DNA of 64,000 nt from Stenotrophomonas nitritireducens (GTDB taxonomy: Bacteria > Pseudomonadota > Gammaproteobacteria > Xanthomonadales > Xanthomonadaceae): contig NZ_LDJG01000002.1 of assembly GCF_001431425.1 (NCBI RefSeq), positions 124,001 to 188,000 of the forward strand, written 5' to 3'. The notes beneath the pieces were generated by a model. It had not been told where the DNA came from and did not search any database. It saw only the letters and a program-made list of their open reading frames with translations. Shown here in pieces: positions 15,767 to 24,052 of this stretch; the stretch's first letter is position 1; every line of letters starts with the position of its first letter. The translations under genes and the position numbers were made by a program.

Positions 15767-16993
15767 GTGCCCCGTGCGTGGCGGCACCGCTGGACGCAAG
15801 GACTCCCGGGCTTGGCTTCGCTGGACTTCCCCACCATCGCCATCATCGGCCTGCTGCTCAATATCGGCGTGGCGGTCGGCTTTTCGCTGATCCTGCTGGT
15901 GATGCGCGGCCAGCCGGTGCCGCGGCTGTGGGCGGCGAGCCTGTGGGCCGGCGCGGTGAGCACGGTGATGGTCAGCCTGCCGGTGCCGCTGCCGGAACCG
16001 GCGGCCATCCTGGTGCGCAACGCGTTCGCCGTACTGGGCAGCATGCTGATGCTGTTCGGCGTGGCCCTGCACGTCGGCCGGCGCGCGCCGGTACGCCCGG
16101 CACTCGCACTGGCCGGCGGCTACCTGCTGGCCATCGTCTGGTTCAGCACGGCCAGGCCCGACCTGGGCATCCGCCTGGCGCTGTACAGCGTGCTGATCAT
16201 CATCTGGAAGACCTGGGAGGCCTGGCTGCTGCTGCGCCATGCCCCGGCCGACGTGCGCCGCAGCTGCCGGCTGGCGGCCGTGGTGTTCCTGCTGGACGCG
16301 GCGCTGTTCCTGGCGCGGGCGCTGATCCCGGTGGCGCCGGGGGCCGGCGGCGACATCCTGCGCGCCGGCCTGCCGATGAGCGTCACCTACATCGGCGGCA
16401 TGTTCGTGATGCTGGGCCACACCTTCGCCCTGGTGCTGCTGATCGTCGAGCGGCAGATGGTGGACCTGCGCCGGCTGGCGCGCCGCGACGGCCTGACCGG
16501 CCTGCTCAACCGCACCGCCCTGATGGGCGACGGCGAACAGCAGCTGGAGCAGAGCCTGCGCCTGCGGCAGCCGTTCGCTGCGATGCTGCTGGACCTGGAT
16601 CACTTCAAGCGGATCAACGACACCCGTGGCCACCAGGCCGGCGACGAGGTGCTGCACCACACCGCGCGTGCCCTGCAGCGCAACCTGCGCGGCCGCGACT
16701 GGCTGCTCGGCCGCTACGGCGGCGAGGAATTCGTGCTGCTGGTGCCCGGCGCGGGCATGGAACAGGCGATGGCGCTGGCCGAGCGCCTGCGCGCGGCGCT
16801 GGAAGCCAGCCCGCTGGACCGGGACGGCGGGGCGATCGTCATCACCACCAGCATCGGGGTGGCCGTCGCCGATGCCACGCCTGGCCTGGAGCGCCTGCTG
16901 GCGCGGGCCGATGCGGCGCTGTACCGGGCCAAGGCCGCCGGCCGCAACCGCGTCGTCTGCGACCTGGGTGTGGAACCGGCGGCAGTGGCCTGA
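15767..16993 (+). CDS. Membrane-bound diguanylate cyclase (GGDEF)
   Basis: Up to 408 residues. The first 230 hold about seven membrane helices (for example TIAIIGLLLNIGVAVGFSLI and AFAVLGSMLMLFGVALHV) with no recognised sensor fold. The C-terminal 165 residues are a GGDEF domain with RRDGLTGLLNRTALM, LLDLDHFKRINDTRGHQAGD and the active-site motif RYGGEEFVLLVP, so it should make cyclic-di-GMP from two GTP. The usual inhibitory-site RxxD appears as RGRD but stands six residues before GGEEF, not five, so product inhibition may be altered. The GTG at 15767 gives the longest frame; TTG 15812 is an alternative. It lies 44 bases after the reductase gene and could be co-transcribed. Confidence 0.92.
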   Translation: MPRAWRHRWTQGLPGLASLDFPTIAIIGLLLNIGVAVGFSLILLVMRGQPVPRLWAASLWAGAVSTVMVSLPVPLPEPAAILVRNAFAVLGSMLMLFGVALHVGRRAPVRPALALAGGYLLAIVWFSTARPDLGIRLALYSVLIIIWKTWEAWLLLRHAPADVRRSCRLAAVVFLLDAALFLARALIPVAPGAGGDILRAGLPMSVTYIGGMFVMLGHTFALVLLIVERQMVDLRRLARRDGLTGLLNRTALMGDGEQQLEQSLRLRQPFAAMLLDLDHFKRINDTRGHQAGDEVLHHTARALQRNLRGRDWLLGRYGGEEFVLLVPGAGMEQAMALAERLRAALEASPLDRDGGAIVITTSIGVAVADATPGLERLLARADAALYRAKAAGRNRVVCDLGVEPAAVA

Positions 16994-17103
16994 GGCCATC
17001 GCGCCGCAGGCCGGGGCCAGGACCCCGGCGCCCCCTGCATACCGCCGCCGGGACAGGTCCTGTAAAGCACGCTTGACAGCGGTCTTCGGCTCGTACATCC
17101 TCC

Positions 17104-17121
17104 TGTCAAGCTTCCTTGACA
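17104..17121. promoter_or_regulatory. Inverted repeat operator candidate upstream of the XRE operon
   Basis: TGTCAAG (17104-17110) and CTTGACA (17115-17121) form a perfect 7-bp inverted repeat with a 4-base spacer. It ends on the Shine-Dalgarno AAGGA (17121-17125) of the first gene. A third copy of the half-site, CTTGACAG, lies upstream at 17072-17079 and doubles as a -35 (TTGACA, 17073-17078). The operon encodes an XRE-type repressor, so autoregulation here is a reasonable inference. Confidence 0.5.
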
Positions 17122-17135
17122 AGGACATGTGCGCA

Positions 17136-17306
17136 ATGAACAGCAAAGTGTGCGCCGGCACCGGCGCCGGCTTCATCGGCATCGGTACGGCCTTTCTTGC
17201 CCTCGGGATTTCCGGACAGAGCGCCTTCACCGGCGTCGGCCTGATCTTCTTCGGCCTGGGCATCGGTGGTCTGGCGCGTGCCTCGAAGCGGAGTACGGGG
17301 GCGTGA
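17136..17306 (+). CDS. Small two-helix membrane protein
   Basis: 56 residues with two glycine-rich hydrophobic stretches, GAGFIGIGTAFLALGISG (about 9-26) and AFTGVGLIFFGLGIGGLA (about 30-47), and a basic tail ASKRSTGA. I chose the ATG at 17136 because AAGGA at 17121-17125 is 10 bases upstream; an in-frame ATG at 17127 is too close to it. The stop overlaps the GTG of the next gene by 4 bases, so they are coupled. I do not recognise the family. Position suggests it belongs to a small membrane-protein operon controlled by the XRE regulator two genes on. Glycine-zipper-like spacing hints at helix packing, but nothing shows function. Confidence 0.7.
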   Translation: MNSKVCAGTGAGFIGIGTAFLALGISGQSAFTGVGLIFFGLGIGGLARASKRSTGA

Positions 17307-17884
17307 AAGCCGCGTCCCGCTGCGTCCTGGTGGTGCTGGCGGGCGTGGCCGGGCTTGCCGCCGTGCAGATCAGGCAGGCATGGCCGTCGCCGCTGGGGAA
17401 TACCGTCAGTGGCCTGCTCATCGCCGTCAGCGGCGTATTGATCGCTCTGGCGGTGGCCGATGGCATCCGCCCGAGGGCCGAGGACTGCGCGCCGCTGGCG
17501 GTGCGCCAGCGCTACATGCGCCGGTTCTTCGCCGCGATGGGCGGTTATCTGCTCGCGGTGTTCGCTTCGGTATGGATGCTGCGCTACGTGGAGTCATTGC
17601 CGTTGCGCGTGCTGCTGGCGCTGTTGCCGGTGCCGCCGGTGGCGCTGGTGATCGGTGCGATGGTGCGCTACGTCCGTGAAGTGGACGAAATGCAGCAGCG
17701 CATCGAACTGCAGGCGGTCAGCATCGCCACCGCGCTGGTGTCGCTGTTGTACCTGACCGGTGGTTTCCTGCAATCGGCCAAGGTGGTCGACCTGCGTGCC
17801 AGCACGGTGATGCTGATGGTGTTCCCGCTGGTGTGCGCGGTGTACGGGCTGGCAAAGTTCGTGGTCGCGCGGCGTTATCGATGA
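17303..17884 (+). CDS. Four-helix membrane protein of an XRE-linked operon
   Basis: 193-residue integral membrane protein starting at GTG 17303 (GTGA overlap with the small upstream gene). Its stop overlaps the XRE gene start as ATGA. Hydrophobic segments lie at about residues 5-20, 32-52, 72-92 and 100-118, with further ones at about 140-158 and 165-185, so four to six helices. A charged stretch YVREVDEMQQRIELQAVS sits between them, the arrangement seen in small membrane proteins paired with YozG-like regulators in many bacteria. No catalytic motif is visible. Tight spacing on both sides implies a joint role with the regulator, perhaps sensing at the membrane; this is inference. Confidence 0.82.
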   Translation: MKAASRCVLVVLAGVAGLAAVQIRQAWPSPLGNTVSGLLIAVSGVLIALAVADGIRPRAEDCAPLAVRQRYMRRFFAAMGGYLLAVFASVWMLRYVESLPLRVLLALLPVPPVALVIGAMVRYVREVDEMQQRIELQAVSIATALVSLLYLTGGFLQSAKVVDLRASTVMLMVFPLVCAVYGLAKFVVARRYR

Positions 17885-18078
17885 ACAACCGCCTGCGCGA
17901 ACTGCGCGAAACCAATGGCTGGTCGCAAGGAGAGCTGGCCGAACGGCTTGAGGTCTCCCGGCAGACCGTCAACGCGCTGGAGACCGGCAAGTACGATCCC
18001 AGCCTGCCGTTGGCGTTCCGCATCGCCCGCCTGTTCGATGCCAGGATCGAGGACATCTTCTTTCCTGATGTCACATAA
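17881..18078 (+). CDS. XRE-family transcriptional regulator (YozG-like)
   Basis: 65-residue, single-domain helix-turn-helix protein. It reads MNNRLRELRETNGWSQGELA, then ERLEVSRQTVNALETGKYDP, then SLPLAFRIARLFDARIEDIF: the compact Xre/Cro domain common as a stand-alone regulator next to a membrane protein. The recognition helix is VSRQTVNALE. The ATG at 17881 overlaps the upstream membrane-protein stop (ATGA). It probably represses its own operon through the inverted repeat at 17104-17121 and may also affect the hydrolase-exporter genes that begin 68 bases downstream. No sensor domain is present, so any signal must come through a partner. Confidence 0.93.
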   Translation: MNNRLRELRETNGWSQGELAERLEVSRQTVNALETGKYDPSLPLAFRIARLFDARIEDIFFPDVT

Positions 18079-18146
18079 CGCTGCCAGCCGCGTCATGGGC
18101 TGACAGATCCAGATATCCGTTCCATCAACCACAAGGGGCCGTTCCG

Positions 18147-19676
18147 ATGATGTCCCGCAAGACCCGTACCCTCCTGGCGGTAGCCGCGCTCATCGCCGTG
18201 CTCGGCTACCGCGCGTTCAAGCCCGCACCCGACGAGGCCAAGGCCGACAAGGCATCGCCTCCCGTCGCCGACGCGCCGGCCAGGCCGTTGATGCTGGGCC
18301 GGCTGGCGTTCCAGCCCTGCAGCCTGGATTCGCCGGCCAGCCGCGACAGCCTGGAAGCGCAGTGCGCGACCTTCGAGGTTCCCGAGGACCGCGCCAATCC
18401 GCAGGGCCGCAGGATCGCGCTGAACATCGCGCTGCTGGTACCGGACAAGCCGGAAGACGTGCAGCCCGATCCGGTGTTCTTCCTCGCCGGCGGCCCCGGC
18501 CAGTCCGCGGTGGACAGCTACCCGATGGTCGATGCCGCATTCGCCGACGTGCGCAAGCACCGCAACGTGATCCTGGTCGACCAGCGCGGTACCGGCCGAT
18601 CCAACCTGCTGTCCTGCGAGGCGCCGGAGGAAGACGACGCCAGCGTCGAGGCGATGCAGGCCAGCGCCGCCGCCTGCGCGGCGACCCTGTCGAAGAAGGC
18701 CGACCTGCGCCACTACACCACCACCGATGCGGTGGCCGATCTGGAAGCCGTGCGCGAGGCCATCGGCGCGGCGCAGGTCAACCTGGTCGGCGTCAGCTAC
18801 GGCACCCGCGTGGCGCAGCAGTACGCCATGCGCCACCCGTCCAGCACGCGCAGCATCGTGCTCGATTCGGTGGTGCCCAACACCCTGCGGCTGGGCAGCA
18901 TCTTCGCCCGCAACCTGGACGACGCGCTGGCGCTGCAGTTCGCCCAATGCACCGGCAACGCCGCCTGCAAGGCGGCGCTGGGCGACCCGCGCGCCGAACT
19001 GGACGCGCTGCTGGCCACGCTGCGCGCCAACCCGGTGACGGTGCGCTACCGCGACGCCAGCACCGGCGAGGAACGCGAGGACGTGCTGCGCGCCGAAACC
19101 GTCGCCGGCCTGGTGCGCATGTACGCCTACATGCCGCAGGCCGCGGCGCTGCTGCCCAAGCTGATCCACGAGGCGCGCAACGGCCGCTACGGCGACCTGA
19201 TGGCGCTGGCGCGGATGATGCAGGGCGACATGAAGGACGCCATGGCCATGGGCATGCAGCTGTCGGTGATCTGCAGCGAAGACGAGGAAGGCATGGTCGC
19301 GCGCAGCGGGGACGAAGGCACCGTGCTCGGCAACCGCATGGCCGAGGGGCTGGCGGCGATGTGCAGGGCATGGCCGAAGGGCCAGGTGCCGGCCGACTTC
19401 CACACGGCGTTGTCCGGCGCGGTGCCGGCGCTGGTGCTGGAAGGCGAGTTCGACCCGGTCACGCCGCCGCGCTATGGCGAGGACGTGGTCAAGGGCCTGT
19501 CCAAGGGCCGCCTGTTCGTGCTGCGCGGCCAGGGCCACGCGGTGATCGGCGCCGGCTGCATGCCCAAGCTGTTCGCCCAGTTCGTCGACAAGGCCGATGC
19601 CGCCGCGCTCGACGGCGCCTGCCTGGAAAAACTGAACTACGTGCCGTTCACCAGCTTCAATGGCTGGGAACCGTGA
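18147..19676 (+). CDS. Secreted alpha/beta hydrolase, peptidase S33 / TAP-like
   Basis: 509 residues with an N-terminal hydrophobic anchor or signal (RTLLAVAALIAVLGYRAF). The fold is alpha/beta hydrolase: oxyanion region FFLAGGPGQSAVDSYP, VDQRGTGRSN, nucleophile elbow GVSYGTRVAQQYA, acid in LEGEFDPVTPP and histidine in RGQGHAVIG. These are the motifs of tripeptidyl-aminopeptidase/proline-iminopeptidase-like hydrolases with a TAP-like C-terminal domain. The ATG at 18147 follows AAGGGG; a second ATG comes right after. The gene lies 68 bases after the XRE gene and 31 before the ABC ATPase, so it likely shares a transcript with the exporter. A peptide substrate in the periplasm is plausible, but the true substrate is unknown. 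Confidence 0.88.
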   Translation: MMSRKTRTLLAVAALIAVLGYRAFKPAPDEAKADKASPPVADAPARPLMLGRLAFQPCSLDSPASRDSLEAQCATFEVPEDRANPQGRRIALNIALLVPDKPEDVQPDPVFFLAGGPGQSAVDSYPMVDAAFADVRKHRNVILVDQRGTGRSNLLSCEAPEEDDASVEAMQASAAACAATLSKKADLRHYTTTDAVADLEAVREAIGAAQVNLVGVSYGTRVAQQYAMRHPSSTRSIVLDSVVPNTLRLGSIFARNLDDALALQFAQCTGNAACKAALGDPRAELDALLATLRANPVTVRYRDASTGEEREDVLRAETVAGLVRMYAYMPQAAALLPKLIHEARNGRYGDLMALARMMQGDMKDAMAMGMQLSVICSEDEEGMVARSGDEGTVLGNRMAEGLAAMCRAWPKGQVPADFHTALSGAVPALVLEGEFDPVTPPRYGEDVVKGLSKGRLFVLRGQGHAVIGAGCMPKLFAQFVDKADAAALDGACLEKLNYVPFTSFNGWEP

Positions 19677-19707
19677 CCGTCCACGCATCACTCAAGGATC
19701 CGCTTCC

Positions 19708-20459
<752 letters not shown>

Positions 20460-20463
<4 letters not shown>

Positions 20464-21653
20464 ACAAGACCGGATTCATTGGCAGCATGTTCACGGTGAT
20501 GCGCAAGGAGCTGCGCGACTTCGCCCGCGACCGCCGCACCTTCTTCCTGACCCTGTTCATCGCGCCGCTGCTGTACCCGCTGCTGTTCCTGGGCATCGAC
20601 AAGCTCAGCAACCTGCGCGTGGAGAACCAGCTGGAGAAGGACATGACCCTGCCGGTGGTGGGCATGGAGCGCGCGCCCAACCTGGTGGCGTTCCTGGCCA
20701 GCCACGGCATCACCGCCAGCGAGGCGCCGGACGATTACGAGGCCCGCATCCGCGCCCAGCGCGAGGACGTGGCGCTGGTGATCGCCCCCGACTTCGCCGA
20801 CGACTGGCACGCCGGCAAGCCGGCCAAGGTCGAGGTCGTGGCCGACACCACGCGCCGCACCAGCGATGTGCAGGTGGCGCGCGTGCGCAAGGTGCTGATG
20901 GCCTACGGCCAGTCGGTGGGCGCGTTGCGGCTGCTGGCGCGCGGCGTCAATCCGATGGTGGCCGCGCCGGTGAGCGTGGGCACGCGCGACCTGGCCACCG
21001 CCGAGGCCAAGCGCGGCATCTTCCTGTCCGTCATCCTGCCGATGCTGCTGATGATGTTCGCCTTCATCGGCGGCTCGCACCTGGTCATGGACACCACCGC
21101 CGGCGAGCGCGAGCGGCAGTCGCTGGAGCCGCTGCTGGCCACCCCGGCTTCGCGTGGCGCCCTGGTCAGCGGCAAGATGCTGGCCTCGGCGGCGGTCGGA
21201 CTGACGGCGATCCTGCTGATCCTGCTGTCGTTCAAGTTCAGCGCCAGCATCGGCCGCGGCATGGCCGGCTCGCTGGATGTCAGCTTCATGGCGATGGGCA
21301 AGCTGCTGCTGGTGCTGCTGCCGCTGGTGCTGATCGGCACCGCGCTGCTGACCTGCCTGGCGGCGGGCGCCCGCAGCATGAAGGAGGCGCAGAGCCATAT
21401 CGTCTGGCTGATGATGCTGGCGATGATGCCCGGCTACGCGCTGATGGCCTATCCGCTGAAGGACACCCAGCTGTGGCAGTACGCGGTGCCGTTCTTGTCG
21501 CAGAACCAGATGCTGGTGAAGGTGACCCGCGGCGAGATGCCGGGCGCCGAGCAGTGGGGCGTCTACCTGGCGGCGTCGCTGTTGCTTGCGGTGCTGTTGT
21601 GGGCGGTGGCGGTGTGGCGCTACCGGCAGGAGAAGCTGGCGATTTCGGGCTGA
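20460..21653 (+). CDS. natB: ABC exporter permease (NatB-like, ABC-2 type)
   Basis: 397-residue permease. The first membrane helix (about 26-42, FFLTLFIAPLLYPLLFLGI) is followed by an extracytoplasmic domain to about residue 180. Five or more helices then cluster in the C-terminal half, including GIFLSVILPMLLMMFAFIGG, ASAAVGLTAILLILLSF and LLLVLLPLVLIGTALLTCL. TTAGERERQSLEPLLATPAS is the coupling-helix motif conserved in NatB and related ABC-2 permeases. ATG 20460 overlaps the ATPase stop (ATGA). A strong terminator begins 22 bases after the stop, which ends the unit that may start at 17136. Confidence 0.92.
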
Positions 21654-21675
21654 CGGCCAGCGGTACAAGTTATGC

Positions 21676-21707
21676 AGACAGCCCGGTTCCGCCGGGCTGT
21701 CTTTTTT
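21676..21707 (+). terminator. Rho-independent terminator after natB
   Basis: A perfect 10-bp stem GACAGCCCGG / CCGGGCTGTC (21677-21686 with 21692-21701), a 5-base loop and a run of six T (21702-21707). It lies just past the natB stop and is a textbook intrinsic terminator. Confidence 0.92.
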
Positions 21708-21747
21708 CCGATGCGTGGATTGCCGCAGGACGCGGCGTCCGCCCGCC

Positions 21748-22923
21748 TCAACGCATCGCCACTGCGTCCACTTCAACCAGCACTTCGGGCCCGAACAGCG
21801 ACTGGACACCGATCAGCGCGCTGGCTGGCGCATGCCCTCGCAGCCAGCGGTCGCGGCTGTTGCGTATCGTCGCCAGCTCCGCCTCCCGGTAGTCGCGGAC
21901 ATAGAAGGTGAGCCTGACCAGGCGGTCGATGCCGCTGCCGGCCTGGCGAAGCGTGGCTTCCAGATTCTGGAACACCTGTTCGAGCTGCTCCTGCAGGGTG
22001 CCGGCGATGCTTCCATCGGAGGACAGCGGGACATGTCCGCTGAGCAGGATCAGGCCACTGTCCAGAACCATCGCCCCGGAAACACCGGGGATCTCCTGCC
22101 CCGGCGCGGTTACCGCGGTGAAGGCTGCCACCGGTCCGCCCGCTGCGGGCACCGCGGGGGACTGCGCCGGAGGCGGTTCCTGCTGCCGCAGGGCGCCGAT
22201 GAAATCCTGGACCGGCATCGCCCAGCCGAAGTGGTGGACGACATGCTCCAGTACGTGCCGTTGCTGCTGCGCGGTGAAAGCGGCGGTGGCGTCGCTCAAT
22301 ACGATGGGTTCGTAGCCGAGGTCATGCGCCGCGCGCAGCGTGGATTCGATGCAGACATGGGTGGCGTATCCGGCCAGATAGAGCCGGGTGATGCCCTGGC
22401 CGCGCAGATAGCTGTCCAGATTGGACGCGGCGAACGCGCTGGCACCGGCGCGGCCGCTGACGACGAACTCACCGGCTCGCGGAGCGAACGCGGGATGGAA
22501 CCGCCAGCCGCTGTCTTCGGTCTTCCAGGTATTGAAGCTGGGAATGGCGCCGCGCAGGCCAAAGCGCGCCTGGCCCAGTTCGCGGTAATCCGATGACATC
22601 TGCAGCGTGGCGTGGATCACCGGCATGTCCGCATCGCGCGCTGCCGCCAGCGCGCGTTGCGCAGCCTGCTGCGAATGCTGGAAGGCCTCCTGGTCTTTGA
22701 TCAGGCCGCGCAACTTGCCATCATCGACCAGCCATTCATTGACGAACTCGATCATCAGCAGCGCCGGGCGCCCCTGGTGTGGTGCGGAAAGAAGGGGCAC
22801 CTGCGGCGATGCGGCGGAGGATTGGCCGGCTTTCGGCGGCAGCGGCGTCGAATGGCCGTTGGCGCTGGCCGCGGCGGACAGCAGCAGGAATTTCGGAAAC
22901 AGCGAACGTGTGAGATCGAACAA
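21748..22923 (-). CDS. Isochorismatase-like / RidA-like fusion protein (RutB-RutC-like), possibly exported
   Basis: 391 residues in two domains. Residues about 45-240 are an isochorismatase-type cysteine hydrolase: ALLMIEFVNEWL, VVSGRAGASAFAASNLDSYL, and YLAGYATHVCIESTLRAAHD with the nucleophilic Cys. The Asp and Lys of the usual D-K-C triad read Glu (IEF) and Arg (GRAG). Residues about 275-391 are a RidA/YjgF domain (GLILLSGHVPLSSDGSIAG, LTFYVRDY, PASALIGVQSL), lacking the Arg of archetypal RidA deaminases. In pyrimidine breakdown RutB and RutC are separate proteins of these two families, so this looks like a one-chain counterpart. The start is TTG 22923 after GAGGGG; the first 25 residues resemble a signal peptide. 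It is divergent from a LysR gene. Activity and substrate are unproven. Confidence 0.85.
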   Translation of the reverse strand: MFDLTRSLFPKFLLLSAAASANGHSTPLPPKAGQSSAASPQVPLLSAPHQGRPALLMIEFVNEWLVDDGKLRGLIKDQEAFQHSQQAAQRALAAARDADMPVIHATLQMSSDYRELGQARFGLRGAIPSFNTWKTEDSGWRFHPAFAPRAGEFVVSGRAGASAFAASNLDSYLRGQGITRLYLAGYATHVCIESTLRAAHDLGYEPIVLSDATAAFTAQQQRHVLEHVVHHFGWAMPVQDFIGALRQQEPPPAQSPAVPAAGGPVAAFTAVTAPGQEIPGVSGAMVLDSGLILLSGHVPLSSDGSIAGTLQEQLEQVFQNLEATLRQAGSGIDRLVRLTFYVRDYREAELATIRNSRDRWLRGHAPASALIGVQSLFGPEVLVEVDAVAMR

Positions 22924-22954
22924 GACAGGCCCCTCGCCAAATGGTGTGGGGGCG

Positions 22955-22983
22955 ACTATAGGAAGGAGCGATATGGGTGATAA
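22955..22983 (-). promoter_or_regulatory. Candidate promoter of the fusion gene
   Basis: On the minus strand TTATCA (22983-22978) and TATAGT (22960-22955) are separated by 17 bases, matching 4 of 6 and 5 of 6 consensus positions. The transcript would start near 22948, 25 bases before the TTG start. The LysR gene starts at 23028 on the other strand, so its protein probably acts in this 104-base interval. Confidence 0.5.
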
Positions 22984-23027
22984 GCCCGTGGAATTCGCAG
23001 TAACTGTGAACGCAGGGAACGCTTGAG

Positions 23028-23921
23028 ATGGATCCTTTCAGCGACATCAGCACCTTCGTGCGTGCGGCGGAAACGGGCAACTTCACCCGTGCGGCGCGCG
23101 TGCTGCGGCTCACGCCATCTGCGGTAAGCAAGTCGGTTGCGCGATTGGAGGCGGAGCTGGGAGTGAAACTGTTCCACCGTTCACCACGCCAGATCACCCT
23201 CACCGGAGACGGCGAATTCTTCTACGCGGCCTGCCGGCAGAGCATGAGTGGCGTGGAGGCCGCGCGCAGTCTGCTTTCAGGCGATGCGCAGCCCTGGTGT
23301 GGAAAGCTGCGGCTGGCGGTACCGGTGAGCTTCGGCCAGTACGTGGTCGCGCCGGCACTCGGCGCATGGTTGGCGGCGCATCCCGGCCTGGAAGTGGAGC
23401 TGGTATTGACCGACCGGCACGTGGATATGACTGCCGAGCGCTTCGACCTGGCGGTGATGCTGGGCGAAGTGCCCGATTCGAGGTTGGTGGCACGCGCATT
23501 GCCGCCGCACCGGTTCGTGACGGTCGCAGCGCCGTCGTATCTGCGGCAGCAGGGTGTGCCGCGGCGGCCAGAAGACCTTTCCGGGCATCGCTGCCTGCGC
23601 TACGTCATGGCCGGGAGCGGCAGGTTCCGTGCATGGACCTACACGCGGCAGCGGCAACATTACCGCCATGTCCCGCTTGGACCGCTTGCCAGCGATCATG
23701 CCGCGGTGCTGCTGGCCTTGGCCGAAGCGGGGCAGGGCATCCTGCAGGCGCCGCGCTACGTGGTGAGCGCCGGGCTGGCGGCCGGGCGCCTGGTGCCGGT
23801 TCTGGACGACCATGCCTGCACCGGGGCGCCATTGGCGGTGGTATATGGCCACGCACGCCAGGCATCGGCGCGTACCCGGTTGATGGTGGAGTTCCTGTTG
23901 TCCCTGGGCGACCAGCTGTGA
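23028..23921 (+). CDS. LysR-family transcriptional regulator
   Basis: 297 residues, the normal LysR length. The N-terminal winged helix (1-60) reads DPFSDISTFVRAAETGNFTR, AARVLRLTPSAVSKSVARLE, AELGVKLFHRSPRQITLTGD. The periplasmic-binding-like effector domain runs from about 90 to the end (KLRLAVPVSFGQYVVAPALG, ERFDLAVMLGEVPDSRLVAR, APSYLRQQGVPRRPEDLSGH). It matches the DsdC/AaeR-like subgroup found beside many catabolic genes. It is transcribed away from the isochorismatase-RidA fusion and is the obvious candidate for its control, with the inducer likely to be that enzyme's substrate. A bidirectional terminator follows about 80 bases after the stop. Confidence 0.93.
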   Translation: MDPFSDISTFVRAAETGNFTRAARVLRLTPSAVSKSVARLEAELGVKLFHRSPRQITLTGDGEFFYAACRQSMSGVEAARSLLSGDAQPWCGKLRLAVPVSFGQYVVAPALGAWLAAHPGLEVELVLTDRHVDMTAERFDLAVMLGEVPDSRLVARALPPHRFVTVAAPSYLRQQGVPRRPEDLSGHRCLRYVMAGSGRFRAWTYTRQRQHYRHVPLGPLASDHAAVLLALAEAGQGILQAPRYVVSAGLAAGRLVPVLDDHACTGAPLAVVYGHARQASARTRLMVEFLLSLGDQL

Positions 23922-24003
23922 GCCCGGGCGTGATTGCCGGTTCCGGCCGTGTTCGCAGCGCCGGGCGGTGAAGCCCGGCGCTGCGGCCCCGGATCGGGCC
24001 CAC

Positions 24004-24038
24004 AAAAAAAGGCCCGGAGCGATCCGGGCCTTCTTTCT
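24004..24038. terminator. Bidirectional intrinsic terminator
   Basis: Stem GGCCCGGA (24011-24018) / TCCGGGCC (24023-24030) has a tetraloop, seven A before it (24004-24010) and TTCTTTCT after it. It can end both the LysR transcript (plus) and the TonB-like lipoprotein transcript (minus, stop at 24053). Confidence 0.88.
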
Positions 24039-24052
24039 GCGGTGGCGCAGGG

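Noticed and set aside
17129-17884. Longer start for the four-helix protein at 17129
   Set aside because: The first 58 codons are an alternate-frame reading of the small upstream membrane-protein gene. GTG 17303 in the GTGA overlap is more natural.
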